From contig QCBN01000005.1 in the NCBI GenBank assembly GCA_003281585.1, forward strand, positions 1-64,000: a DNA stretch of 64,000 bases, in the 5' to 3' direction. Positions within the stretch are counted from its first letter, which is position 1. Every line of letters starts with the position of its first letter. This stretch comes from Prochlorococcus sp. AG-347-I15. Lineage in GTDB: Bacteria > Cyanobacteriota > Cyanobacteriia > PCC-6307 > Cyanobiaceae. Below, piece by piece: positions 53,438-63,109 of this stretch. The position numbers were made by a program, and so were the translations under genes. Below the pieces are notes generated by a model that did not search any database, was not told the origin of the DNA, and saw nothing but the letters and a program-made list of their open reading frames with translations.

Positions 53438-55099
53438 ATGGACAAAATAGCAATTTTTTATGGTCATGCAGCCAGTAATCTGGGAGATCTTGCTATTAAT
53501 AATGGGACTTATAATTTAATAAGAGGAATATTTCCTACTTCTTTAATAAATTTTATATTTTTAGATGTTAATAATAAAGACTTCATAGAAAATGCTTTTA
53601 AGCCTTTTAAGAGTGATGCTTTAGTTAAGAAAAAAGTAATCTATACTGAGCAATACGATATATTAAGTATTTCAAATAACCCAAAAATATTTTTTGATAT
53701 ATGTGATGTAACTGATTATGACCTAATAATAGTTCCATCTGGAGAATTTCTTTTTAGTACTTTTAAAAACGAAAATATAAAGAATATGTTTTGGAGATCA
53801 ATTCCATGCATAGCTGCAAAATTATTAAATATAAAATTAGTTATTTTACCTTGCACTTATGGTCCCTTTGAAAAATATTATTCACAAAAAATAGCAAATT
53901 TAATATTATCAGAAAGTACTAAGTTTGCAGTCAGAGAAAAAAATTCAATAAGTGTTTTACAAAAAACAATTACTAAAAATAAAATAGATTTATTATTGGA
54001 TTCAGCATTTTTTCTAGAAAATAAATCAGATTCTTTTAAAGGAAGAAAAAATAGAATAATAGGGTTTTCTATAAGATCATCCAAGATTGGGATTAGATTA
54101 AGTAACAAAAAATTATTTTCTGATAAAGGCATTGAAAAAAACGAAGATATTGCTTTTGAATTCTTTCTAAGAATTTGTCAAAAAATCCTTCAGGAAACAA
54201 AACATAAAATTTATTTTTTTATACAGACTCGAAATGACATAAAAATTACCAATCAAATTTATAACCAATTACAGGAATTAGATGCTGTAGAAAGATTAAA
54301 AATCTTTACTCCTAATGACGTTAATGACTATTTAGAAAACTTATCAATTATTGACCTAATGATTTCAAATAGGTTTCATGCATTAATTTTAAGTTTAATT
54401 AATAATAAAAATATCATTGGAATTTCTGACTTATCTGCTCATGGTCATAAGGTTAAAGGTCTCTTAAGTACTTTTGATATAAACCATCAATTTATTTCAT
54501 TAGATCAAAAAAGTTTATATCAAAATATAAATATTGCTTTTCAGCTTATTAATAAAGAGGAACAAAATACAACAGAAATTAATAAAACAATAATTAGAAT
54601 GAAGTCTGAAACGAGAGAATGGTTTAAAAAACAAGTTATTTCAGAACATTATTTTGAAGACAACTTTTTTGAACATAAAGTATATCTAGATTATTTTGCA
54701 TTAAAAATAATAAATGAAAGAAGTTATAGAAAACTAACCGAACTTAATATCAAAAACTTAACTTTAGAAAATAAACTTCAGAATAAAATTAATCAATTAG
54801 ATCTTTTAAAGACAAAATTACTTGAATTCCAACCATACATAATAAATAATATTGAAGAATTAAACATACTTCATAATAAAATATTCAGACTTAATAAGAA
54901 ATTAAAGAAATCCAAAAATCAACAATATAATAATATTTTTTTAATTAGGCTTATTATCAGAGCCGCAAAAAATATTAAAAAATTTTTCAGAAAAATCTAT
55001 AGAAAATTTTTCAGAAAAATCTATAGAAAATTTTTCAGAAAAATTTTTAGATATTCTATTTTAAAATTAAAAAAAATCATAACTTTAAGATTCAAATAA
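53438..55099 (+). CDS. Polysaccharide pyruvyl transferase family protein with cationic C-terminus
   Basis: 553 aa. Residues about 1-360 are the WcaK/CsaB/AmsJ fold: GHAASNLGDLAINNGTY, IIVPSGEFLF, SNRFHALILSL and GHKVKGLL. Then comes a helical region (about 420-490) and a very basic end with an eight-residue repeat (KFFRKIYR x3). It would attach pyruvate ketals or a related group to a glycan. It shares with its upstream neighbour the unusual habit of ending in basic amphipathic repeats. Confidence 0.82.
   Translation: MDKIAIFYGHAASNLGDLAINNGTYNLIRGIFPTSLINFIFLDVNNKDFIENAFKPFKSDALVKKKVIYTEQYDILSISNNPKIFFDICDVTDYDLIIVPSGEFLFSTFKNENIKNMFWRSIPCIAAKLLNIKLVILPCTYGPFEKYYSQKIANLILSESTKFAVREKNSISVLQKTITKNKIDLLLDSAFFLENKSDSFKGRKNRIIGFSIRSSKIGIRLSNKKLFSDKGIEKNEDIAFEFFLRICQKILQETKHKIYFFIQTRNDIKITNQIYNQLQELDAVERLKIFTPNDVNDYLENLSIIDLMISNRFHALILSLINNKNIIGISDLSAHGHKVKGLLSTFDINHQFISLDQKSLYQNINIAFQLINKEEQNTTEINKTIIRMKSETREWFKKQVISEHYFEDNFFEHKVYLDYFALKIINERSYRKLTELNIKNLTLENKLQNKINQLDLLKTKLLEFQPYIINNIEELNILHNKIFRLNKKLKKSKNQQYNNIFLIRLIIRAAKNIKKFFRKIYRKFFRKIYRKFFRKIFRYSILKLKKIITLRFK
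54980..55051 (+). repeat. Three tandem 24-bp repeats in the pyruvyl transferase gene
   Basis: Each unit encodes KFFRKIYR (the last reads KFFRKIFR). The first two copies are identical. Confidence 0.85.
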
Positions 55100-55228
55100 T
55101 AAAGATTTTTATTAATACTTATCTCTGAAAAATAATCAATTTATAAATGTAAAAATAATTCTATATTGTTGAAAAAGTTGTCATATCTTTATACTATATT
55201 TAGATTGGTTTGAGATATTTTTTATTAA

Positions 55229-56473
55229 ATGAAATTCAAAAAGATATGTATCATTGGACTTGGATATATTGGACTTCCAACTGCAGTAGTCTTTGCTAAA
55301 AAAGGTATCGAAGTTATTGGAGTAGATGTTAATAAAAAAACAGTCGATGATCTTAATCAAGGCAAAATAAATATTAAAGAGCCTAAATTACCAGAGGAAG
55401 TTAAATATTTGGTCTCCAAGGGACTCTTAAAAGCACAATTAAAACCAACCCAAGCTAATGCCTTTTTAATTTGTGTTCCTACTCCAATAAATGAAAAAAA
55501 TGAGGCAGATTTAAGTTATTTAAAAAAGGCTGCTCTATCAATATCAAAATATCTTAAAAAGGGCGATCTGGTGATAATTGAATCTACAATTCCAGTGAAT
55601 ACAACTATAGAAATTTCAAATTTATTGGCCAAGGAAAGGAAAGATTTACAATTCCCTAGTAGAAGAGATGATAATCCAGATATTTTTATAGCTCATTGTC
55701 CAGAAAGAGTAATACCAGGAAGAATGTTAGATGAGATAATTGAACTAGATAGAATAATTGGAGGAATCTCAATTTTATGCTTACAGAAAGCGATTTCGTT
55801 ATATGAAATATTCTCAAAAGGTACTCTTTTAAAAACAAATAGTAGTACTGCTGAACTTGCAAAGTTAACAGAAAATAGTTTTAGAGATGTCAACATTGCC
55901 TTTGCTAATGAAATCTCAATGATATGTGATAAAAGTAATATAGACATAAATGAACTTATCAATTTATGTAATTTGCATCCCAGAGTTAATATTCTTGAAC
56001 CAGGGTGTGGGGTTGGAGGACATTGTATTCCAGTAGATCCTTGGTTCATCGTTCAGTCATTCCCAGAAAATACCGATTTAATAAAATCTGCTCGTAAAGT
56101 TAATTTAGAAAAAAAACAATTTATAATAAATAAAATTATTTATGCATCCAATAAAAACAATATTAAGGAATTAATTATACTAGGAATAACTTTCAAGCCA
56201 GATGTTGATGATATAAGAGAATCTGCGGCACTTAAAATTGCCGAAAAATTAATTGAATACAATTACAAAATAAGCATTATTGAACCAAATTTAGATTCTC
56301 TACCTAAAAATATTAATTCATGCGATTTAATAAATTTAAATGTGATTGAAGATAGAGATTTTCTAAAAAATAAATTAATAGTAGTCCTAGTTAAACATAG
56401 CCAGTTCTACAAATACGCTAAAAAAATAGAAAAGCAGAAGTACGTAGATGGATGTCAATTAATTATAAAGTAA
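55229..56473 (+). CDS. wecC: UDP-N-acetyl-D-mannosaminuronate dehydrogenase WecC
   Basis: 414 aa; oxidises UDP-ManNAc to UDP-ManNAcA with NAD. GLGYIGLPTAVVFA (9-22) is the NAD site; the catalytic Cys is in EPGCGVGGHCIPVDPWF; and GITFKPDVDDIRES is the C-terminal signature. It pairs with wecB earlier in the island. Confidence 0.92.
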   Translation: MKFKKICIIGLGYIGLPTAVVFAKKGIEVIGVDVNKKTVDDLNQGKINIKEPKLPEEVKYLVSKGLLKAQLKPTQANAFLICVPTPINEKNEADLSYLKKAALSISKYLKKGDLVIIESTIPVNTTIEISNLLAKERKDLQFPSRRDDNPDIFIAHCPERVIPGRMLDEIIELDRIIGGISILCLQKAISLYEIFSKGTLLKTNSSTAELAKLTENSFRDVNIAFANEISMICDKSNIDINELINLCNLHPRVNILEPGCGVGGHCIPVDPWFIVQSFPENTDLIKSARKVNLEKKQFIINKIIYASNKNNIKELIILGITFKPDVDDIRESAALKIAEKLIEYNYKISIIEPNLDSLPKNINSCDLINLNVIEDRDFLKNKLIVVLVKHSQFYKYAKKIEKQKYVDGCQLIIK

Positions 56474-56614
56474 CCTTAAATATAATTATCTTCGAAATTC
56501 CTAAATCAAATCTTTTGAAAAATAAAACTTATCTAAAGCCAAAAATTCTATAAATATTTGGATTAACTCATACGATTAAAATATTTAATTATTCGTTATT
56601 GATAAGCCTTAATT

Positions 56615-58936
56615 TCAAGAATTTTTAAGGTTATTTAATTTAAAATGCTTTTCCACAATCCCAGCTGTACGTGACCATGTTCTCTCTTTTTCTATCCATA
56701 AGCGGCCTTGTTTACCCAATTTTTTTCGAAGTTCAAAGTTATGAATTAATCGAGAAAGCGCCTCGACTAAACTATCAATATTATCTTTTTCGAAAATAAG
56801 ACCTGTTATTCCATCATTAACTATATCTTTCAAGGCAGAAACTGAAGAAACTACTATAGCTTTTTCCATAGCAAGAGCTTCAAGTGGCTTCATTGGAGAA
56901 ACTAACTCAGTAACCAACTGAGATTTCCTCGGAAATGGGGTAATATCAATTAATGAATAATATTCTTCCACTTCTTCATGTGATACTCGACCAGTCATTA
57001 TCAGAAAATCATGAATATTATTATTTCTTGCAATTCTATTTATCTCTTCTGAAATAACAGGCGAGTTATTAGCCGATACTCTTTCATCTCCAACTAAAAG
57101 AAGACGAAATTCAAAACCTTTATTCTTTAATTTTACTGCAGCTTTAACTAACATTTCTAAACCCTCATATTGAACAAAGCTTCCTACATAGCCGATAACA
57201 GGAATATTAGAAGGAATATTTAGTTTATTTGCCAATCTTTGATTAGGTTGCCTTGGGTAAAATCTAGATGGATCACAAGAATTAGGGAGAAGAGTTATTT
57301 TTTTTTCATGAACACCTCGGTTAATAAGTTCATTTTTCATTTGTTTAGTTAGGGTGAAAATATGATCAGCATTTTTTGCTACGTATGTTTCCATATTCAC
57401 CATTTGTTGATATCTATCGTTATATTTAAATTGTGGATCCTCAGAGACGCGATTGATCTCCCAAAATCCCCTGACTTCGTAAAAGAATGGTAACCCTAAC
57501 CTTCTAGCTGCAATCAAGGCCGGAAAACTAGTATAGTAGTTTGATGCGGCCATAATAAATTGGGCACGCTCTTCAATAAATATCTCTGTTAATCTTAAAA
57601 CCGAATCTATAAGATATCCATTATCCCTCTTATCTTTTTTTCCCCTAATTGGTGATTTAATTCTTCGATATTTAACACCATCTATAAACTCTTCAAGAAA
57701 AACTTCTTCAATTTCAGCAGACTTATTTTCAAATGGGAAGCCTGGTCTTGTAATTAGAACAGGATTAATTATCCCATTCTTGGTTAACCCATCAGCTAAA
57801 CCTTTAGCTCGTGTTGCGTAACCACCAGATGAGTATGGCAAGCTATTATGAAGAATATAGCAAAGTCGATTAGGAGTAGATTCAATACTATTACATTGTC
57901 CAAATAATTTATTAAAAATCCTACTGCCAGTATGGGAAGAACTTAGTACCATATTCATTATTGCTTCATACGTATTTGTTATATCCTCAGTTAAATGATT
58001 CAATTTATATCTTGAAGCTTTAATTTCTTCTCTTTTAGATTTAATACTATTTCTTAAAGCGTTTATTTCTTTCTTCTTAGTTTTTAAATCTTCTATTTCT
58101 TTTTGAGAAGTGATTGTTTCTTCTTTTTTAATATCAATCTCTATCTTTAAATTTCTTCTTTTGTTTTGCAGAGATCTTATTTCTTGTTTTTCAGAATCTA
58201 TCTCTTCTTTTAAAGAAATTATTATTCCTTTTTGCTTTTCTAATAATTGATGAAAACTCTTTTGATGAATAAACTTTGAATTTTTGGTAAGTTTGAATAT
58301 TGATCTAATAATTAAAGGCTTAGATAATTCATTTTCTTTTTTTTCTGCAGATAAATAAATTAAACCATTCTCAATTTTTAAGTCGCTTACCAGGAAATTT
58401 GAAGGCAATAAATCAATAATATCTGAAATACTAAAAACTTTTTTGTGACCGTCATTTGGAAAAGAACTTAGAGGAGTTGTTACTACTATTTTTCCATTTT
58501 CTTTTGTATGTTTAACTGCAAAACTTATAATTTTCTCAGGACTTTCTTGATGTTCTATAACTTCACTAATTATTACAGTATCAAATAATTTTATTTGTTT
58601 GTAATTTGCGAAATCAGCTAAAAAACCACTAAATCTTTTTTTAACTTTTATTGTCTCTTTTTTAAAAACATTTTTTGAGAACCCTAATGAAATTAGATTA
58701 ATGTCTGCACCGATAACTTTAAAACCTTTTTTAGCTAAAAGAAGTGATACTATGCCCTGAGTAAAACCTATATCTAAAACTTTTGAACCTTTCGCCTGAC
58801 TTACCATCCAATCTACTCTTAAACAAGTTTTAGATTCACTTAAATTACATTCTTTTTCTCCAGAATGAAGTTTATTTTTTTTTTTGAAGGAAGGGTTTTT
58901 CTTCATGTATATTTTTAGATTATTAACATTTTTCAT
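56615..58936 (-). CDS. Methyltransferase - coiled coil - GT4 glycosyltransferase fusion
   Basis: 773 aa. Residues about 35-190 are a class I methyltransferase (SKVLDIGFTQGIVSLLL, GADIN, ISEVIEHQESPEKI). Residues about 225-325 are a long charged coiled coil. Residues about 360-773 are a GT-B glycosyltransferase (ILHNSLPYSSGGYATRA, GYVGSFVQYEGLEML, LLVGDERVSANNS, FPRKSQLVTELVSPMKPLEALAM). The GT half is paralogous to the protein at 50800-52365, on the opposite strand. One chain that both glycosylates and caps by methylation is a plausible chain-length control device; inference only. Confidence 0.85.
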   Translation of the reverse strand: MKNVNNLKIYMKKNPSFKKKNKLHSGEKECNLSESKTCLRVDWMVSQAKGSKVLDIGFTQGIVSLLLAKKGFKVIGADINLISLGFSKNVFKKETIKVKKRFSGFLADFANYKQIKLFDTVIISEVIEHQESPEKIISFAVKHTKENGKIVVTTPLSSFPNDGHKKVFSISDIIDLLPSNFLVSDLKIENGLIYLSAEKKENELSKPLIIRSIFKLTKNSKFIHQKSFHQLLEKQKGIIISLKEEIDSEKQEIRSLQNKRRNLKIEIDIKKEETITSQKEIEDLKTKKKEINALRNSIKSKREEIKASRYKLNHLTEDITNTYEAIMNMVLSSSHTGSRIFNKLFGQCNSIESTPNRLCYILHNSLPYSSGGYATRAKGLADGLTKNGIINPVLITRPGFPFENKSAEIEEVFLEEFIDGVKYRRIKSPIRGKKDKRDNGYLIDSVLRLTEIFIEERAQFIMAASNYYTSFPALIAARRLGLPFFYEVRGFWEINRVSEDPQFKYNDRYQQMVNMETYVAKNADHIFTLTKQMKNELINRGVHEKKITLLPNSCDPSRFYPRQPNQRLANKLNIPSNIPVIGYVGSFVQYEGLEMLVKAAVKLKNKGFEFRLLLVGDERVSANNSPVISEEINRIARNNNIHDFLIMTGRVSHEEVEEYYSLIDITPFPRKSQLVTELVSPMKPLEALAMEKAIVVSSVSALKDIVNDGITGLIFEKDNIDSLVEALSRLIHNFELRKKLGKQGRLWIEKERTWSRTAGIVEKHFKLNNLKNS

Positions 58937-59097
58937 TGGGCTATTTTAAAAATTAGAGAAGCCTAATTTTTTAAAATAATTTGAAGATATTCTAATTATA
59001 TCATTATAAATTAATCATAATTTTAATAAGAAAAATGACTTCATGTAATATTTACTTGATTGAAAGTTAATTTATAATATTAGCCCATTTTTTGAGA

Positions 59098-59949
59098 ATG
59101 CCTTTTCAAATGTTTGTTGATAAGAACGGAGTACCATATGGCGAATATGGAATTTATAAAGGTCTAAATATAGGAAGACAGACCAGCATCCTATCAGTAG
59201 CTGAAAGAGGTTTATATTATTGGAATAATTTCTTAAAAAAAGATTATGAAGACGATATCCTTCTAAGTTATGACTGGAATATGTGGCCTAAAAATAAAAA
59301 TTTTCAACCTTTAAATAAGTCACAAGCCGAGACATATTTTATTAATTGTATAAATTTCTTGATGACAAATGTTCAAAGTTTTGAAGTTTTTTCTGCATGG
59401 ATTCACCCTTATCAATTCTCATTTAATACAAGTAAAAATTGGAAATCATCACATGCTCAAGCTGTTGGATTATCCCTTCTTGCAAGATCCATGAAAATGA
59501 ATTTAGATAAATGCTCATTAAGTGATATTGAGATACTTTTAGAAGCATTTAAAATCCCAATTAATAGAGGTGGTTTATTAGATAGTACAAAAACAAATCA
59601 GATATGGTATTCAAAAATTGCATGCGCGAGTAGACCTTCACCTTATGTTCTTAATGGTTTTATGTTTACAATTATTAGTCTTTATGATGTTTACAATCAA
59701 CTAAATTGTAGAAAAGCATTAGAAATTGCCAATAACGCACTAACTACACTTACTAATAGTTTAGATTCTTTTGACTGCGATGGATGGTCTTATTATTCTT
59801 TAGCGGATCGCAAACCTTGCACAATTCATTATCATGAAATTCATGTAAAGCAATTAAAAATTATCTATGATTTAACTAGATTAAAGGAATTAGTCTATTG
59901 GGAAGAAAGATGGCGCGAATCGTTAAATAAAAAAAAGAGTGTAAACTAG
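59098..59949 (+). CDS. D-glucuronyl C5-epimerase-like protein (C-terminal domain family)
   Basis: 283 aa from ATG 59098 (an in-frame TTG lies 6 bp earlier). It matches the catalytic (alpha/alpha)-type domain of heparosan/heparan glucuronyl C5-epimerases: SSHAQAVGLSLLARSMK, INRGGLLD, YVLNGFMFTIISLYDVY, DGWSYYSL and a final HEIHVKQLKIIYDLT. In that family it turns D-glucuronate into L-iduronate in a polymer. There is no signal peptide. Last intact gene of the island. Confidence 0.72.
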   Translation: MPFQMFVDKNGVPYGEYGIYKGLNIGRQTSILSVAERGLYYWNNFLKKDYEDDILLSYDWNMWPKNKNFQPLNKSQAETYFINCINFLMTNVQSFEVFSAWIHPYQFSFNTSKNWKSSHAQAVGLSLLARSMKMNLDKCSLSDIEILLEAFKIPINRGGLLDSTKTNQIWYSKIACASRPSPYVLNGFMFTIISLYDVYNQLNCRKALEIANNALTTLTNSLDSFDCDGWSYYSLADRKPCTIHYHEIHVKQLKIIYDLTRLKELVYWEERWRESLNKKKSVN

Positions 59950-60009
59950 GGCTGCGCTTTATTTAAAATTATAAATTTAGGTTTTTAAGAGTAGCAATAA
60001 TATCTGATT

Positions 60010-60195
60010 TACCATAATCAGCCTGATAAATTTGGAGTTAAATATATAAGAGATAAAGAAGATGGAGGTTTAATTATTGACGATGATTCCGGGCCAAGAC
60101 ACCCAAAAGAGAGACAAGAAATTAGAAAATATATTCGCAAAGATGATCTAGCCACTAATAAACAAGGTGGATTTATTCTAACTATTACGTCCTAG
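60010..60195 (+). pseudogene. Possible decayed coding fragment
   Basis: An open frame ending at TAG 60195 encodes about 58 protein-like residues (DKFGVKYIRDKEDGG...DDDSGPRHPKERQEI...) but has no ATG, GTG or TTG start and no upstream continuation. It lies between the epimerase gene and the tRNA fragment. Parent family not recognised. Confidence 0.35.
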
Positions 60196-60342
60196 GATGT
60201 CCAACTAAGGTCGGATCCTGTCAAGCTAAATTTAATTACATATTCTAACTGCTTAAAGCTACTGCTACTAGGTGAGTTAATAGACTAAGACCTCTTTATT
60301 AAACTGTTATTATTGATATCAAATGCAATTGAATAACCTTCT

Positions 60343-60386
60343 GGGAAGGTGGTCGCGTGGTTTAAGGCTCTAGTCTTGAAAGCTAG
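60343..60386 (+). pseudogene. Truncated copy of the 5' half of tRNA-Ser
   Basis: About 44 bp nearly identical to the start of the intact tRNA-Ser (GGTGGTCGCGTGGTTTAAGGCTC and the whole anticodon arm with TGA). It ends just after the anticodon stem. It is in direct orientation, 166 bp upstream of the intact gene, and cannot fold into a full tRNA. Confidence 0.8.
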
Positions 60387-60508
60387 ATTTCGTTTTTGTT
60401 ATACCAACGTTTTAGGAGATAACTTGACGTGCAGTTCCGGATCAGTTCCGAAAAATTTAACCATATTTTGATATAATAAAAAGGCTTAAAATTAAATATT
60501 TTTTGCCT

Positions 60509-60595
60509 GGAGGGGTGGTCGAGTGGTTTAAGGCTCTAGTCTTGAAAACTAGCGTGTCTGCAAGGGCACCGTGGGTTCGAATCCCACCCCCTCCG
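60509..60595 (+). tRNA. trnS: tRNA-Ser (TGA anticodon)
   Basis: 87 nt with acceptor GGAGGGG/CCCCTCC, a D arm with GGTTTAAGGC, anticodon stem CTAGT/ACTAG around CTTGAAA (anticodon TGA at 60543-60545), the long variable arm of class II tRNAs, and T arm GTGGGTTCGAATCCCAC. CCA is not encoded. It bounds the polysaccharide island. Confidence 0.96.
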
Positions 60596-60679
60596 TTCTA
60601 ATAAAAAGCAACTGAAATTCAACCAAATAATATAAACGCCTTTTTGATACGTTCTTGTTAAGATGAAGTTTGTTTTATT

Positions 60680-60880
60680 ATGAGTAAAGGATTCGCCGCA
60701 GATTATTTAACATCCAAAAAATTGAAAAAAAAAGTTATTTCAAATGAACCTCAAGGAAGATTGATATCTTGGTCTCCTTGGCCACCAGCTAATTTTCAGA
60801 CAAGATATCCAGCTTTCCCTTTTGTTCTTACAATTTTGATTATAGTTATCGGGCAGTGGTATCTATCTCTTCTAAGATAA
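60680..60880 (+). CDS. Single-pass membrane protein, 66 aa
   Basis: Begins MSKGFAADYLTSKKLKKKV; one C-terminal span (FPFVLTILIIVIGQWYLSLL) preceded by a Pro/Trp-rich linker. It looks like a conserved picocyanobacterial membrane protein. It lies 85 bp after the tRNA. No family recognised. Confidence 0.55.
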   Translation: MSKGFAADYLTSKKLKKKVISNEPQGRLISWSPWPPANFQTRYPAFPFVLTILIIVIGQWYLSLLR

Positions 60881-60934
60881 CTGAACATGGTTTTTGTATT
60901 TAAATTTCAGATAAACTGAATTTGAGAATTTATT

Positions 60935-61519
60935 TTGTTTTTTTCAATTTTATTATTAGCCCATCTTCAGGCCGCAATAATCCCAATATTATTAGGAATT
61001 AGATCTATCAAAAAATTCAAACACATTCGCAAAAGCGAATTAATACCTTTAGGTTTTATTTTTTTAGGATTGGCATCGATTTCTGAAATGATAGATCATA
61101 CCCAAACATCTTGGATTTATGTAGATCATTCCTCTCTTTTCAATTGGTTATTTTATTCTTTTCTATCTTTAGGTCTAACATGTTTATCAATATTAGTTAT
61201 AAAAAGTAAATTTATTCAAAAAACTACTTTCTGCATTTCTTTATGTTCAATAATCACATATTTTTTATTTGATAAAACTATTGCTCTTCTTTTTCAAGTA
61301 ATATTAAGTATCATCCTTATTATTAATTGGCAAAGAGTTTTTAAAGATTGGCTTTTTATCCTTTACCCAATATTTGGTATTTTTTTTACCACTTTTTTTG
61401 GGACAAGGCTCTCAATTAGTGGCGATCAATTTTGGCATGTTTTAATAGGCCCATCTGGAACAATTAGCGTTCTTACCTTTTATTTAGTGTTAAAGAGATC
61501 GGAAAAAAAATTTACTTAA
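60935..61519 (+). CDS. Multi-spanning membrane protein, 194 aa
   Basis: A TTG start gives MFFSILLLAHLQAAIIP. About six hydrophobic segments with few charges. Conserved-looking EMIDHTQTSW and SGDQFWHVLIGPSGT occur in loops. Family not recognised; a transporter or membrane enzyme is possible. It is followed by a secreted protein gene at 7 bp. Confidence 0.6.
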   Translation: MFFSILLLAHLQAAIIPILLGIRSIKKFKHIRKSELIPLGFIFLGLASISEMIDHTQTSWIYVDHSSLFNWLFYSFLSLGLTCLSILVIKSKFIQKTTFCISLCSIITYFLFDKTIALLFQVILSIILIINWQRVFKDWLFILYPIFGIFFTTFFGTRLSISGDQFWHVLIGPSGTISVLTFYLVLKRSEKKFT

Positions 61520-61526
61520 TATTCTT

Positions 61527-61856
61527 ATGAAAATATTTGTATTTATAAGTTTTATAGTTTGCTTAATCACAATAATCTCTCCAGTTGAAATCTTTGCTGA
61601 TACGGCACTTGATGTTTATATGAATGATTTTTATTCTAAATCGAATGAAGCTAGCCAGATCCTTAAAGAAATCGAAAATAGCCTAAAAGAGGGCTCAAGA
61701 AAAAAGGTATGCTCTAGGCAAAGAGAGGCAGCAAGATTAGGACTACTAGCTAATAAATCATTAATTAAAGCCTTTGAAATAGAGGGGGCTAATCCACCAA
61801 TGCAAGCAATACAAGCAAGTCAACAAAGATGGGAATCTATTCTGAATGAGTGCTGA
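61527..61856 (+). CDS. Secreted protein, 109 aa
   Basis: Signal peptide at 1-24 (ISPVEIFA-DTA). The mature part is helical with two cysteines (KKVCSRQRE and the C-terminal LNEC) that could form a disulfide. Same operon as the membrane protein before it. No family recognised. Confidence 0.6.
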   Translation: MKIFVFISFIVCLITIISPVEIFADTALDVYMNDFYSKSNEASQILKEIENSLKEGSRKKVCSRQREAARLGLLANKSLIKAFEIEGANPPMQAIQASQQRWESILNEC

Positions 61857-61883
61857 ATAAAGTCAGTAAATTTATAAATCTTT

Positions 61884-62318
61884 TTAAATTTGCATTCTTA
61901 CAGATTTACTAATTAAGGGAATTTCAGGTTCAACCCCCTGAATACATTGAGAAATCGAATAAATAAAAATACATAGTGTAAATATAAAAATTATTGATCC
62001 TAATTCAACTATGGGAAATATTTTCAAGAGATATGAAATTATTATCAAAGCAATATCAATAAGTAATGCTTGGCATGCGTTATATCTAATGAAATAGGGA
62101 ACATTTGGATTTCTTACTAGTCCAGCGAACAAAATTATAAATAATAAAAAACTACCAAAAGGCAAAGATTTTTCAATTATTGTTATCGGGAAAACTAGAA
62201 ATAATAGTACTTTTAAAAATGAATATTTATAGAACAAATAATATCCAAAAGGTATTGATGCCTTTAATGGCAAAGTATACAAAAATACTGAGGAGAGTCT
62301 CTGTAATATTTGATTCAA
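61884..62318 (-). CDS. Tic20-family membrane protein
   Basis: 144 aa with about four hydrophobic segments. The family signature is RNPNVPYFIRYNACQALLIDI, close to 'FNAMQAVLLDI' of Tic20/Ycf60. Plant Tic20 is a chloroplast import channel; the cyanobacterial protein's role is unclear. Convergent with the secreted protein gene. Confidence 0.75.
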   Translation of the reverse strand: MNQILQRLSSVFLYTLPLKASIPFGYYLFYKYSFLKVLLFLVFPITIIEKSLPFGSFLLFIILFAGLVRNPNVPYFIRYNACQALLIDIALIIISYLLKIFPIVELGSIIFIFTLCIFIYSISQCIQGVEPEIPLISKSVRMQI

Positions 62319-62451
62319 TATATTATTAAAGTTTCGTATTCACATTTTAGCCTAATTTTTCTGAACTTAATAAATGACTTAGCCTCGAAAAAATCAACTT
62401 TGGCAGATGGTTATTCAATATTAGATAATTGATTAAGGTTTATAATTCAAA

Positions 62452-62841
62452 ATGCGTATCCTACATACAATGTTGAGGGTTGGAGATTTAGATAAATCCA
62501 TTGATTTCTACGTCAATAGATTAGGAATGAATTTATTAAGAAAAAAGGATTACCCTCATGGAAAATTCACTTTGGCATTTGTTGGTTATGGCTCAGAAAA
62601 AGAAAACACAGTAATTGAATTAACTTATAACTGGGACAAAAAGTCTGAAGACTATGAGCTTGGTGATAAATATGGTCATATAGCTATTGGAGTAAAAGAT
62701 ATTCATCTAATTTGCCAAGGATTAGAAAATAATGGTTGTAAAATAACAACCAAACCTAAAACAATGAAAAACAGTACTACTGTCTTGGCTTTTGTTGAGG
62801 ATCCTGATGGTTATAAAATTGAACTTATTGAAAGAGATTAA
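62452..62841 (+). CDS. gloA: Lactoylglutathione lyase (glyoxalase I)
   Basis: 129 aa. Starts [20 protein letters not shown], with [27 protein letters not shown] and [15 protein letters not shown]. Metal ligands His/Glu in each half are present. Detoxifies methylglyoxal. The 268 bp after it hold a 44-codon open stretch without a usual start, probably not a gene. Confidence 0.92.
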   Translation: MRILHTMLRVGDLDKSIDFYVNRLGMNLLRKKDYPHGKFTLAFVGYGSEKENTVIELTYNWDKKSEDYELGDKYGHIAIGVKDIHLICQGLENNGCKITTKPKTMKNSTTVLAFVEDPDGYKIELIERD

Positions 62842-63109
62842 AAGCTCAGAAGTCTCTAATTAAATAAACAAATAACTAAAATTTTAAAAGAGATTGAATT
62901 ATCTAATATATCGTTGTCAATTAACGATAAAACAACTCTAAAAACATATTGGATAAATTCTGCAGTTTCAATTTTTTTAAAAGATTATATCTAAGATGAG
63001 GAATTATTAAAGATAAAACTGGACAATTATTTAATCTATATTAAATCTAATCAGAATACATAGACAATCTATACAGATTTATATAATATAGAATTATCGC
63101 ATAAAGCTT

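Noticed and set aside
62880..62994. 44-codon open stretch after gloA
   Set aside because: Protein-like but has no ATG or GTG start and no recognised similarity.
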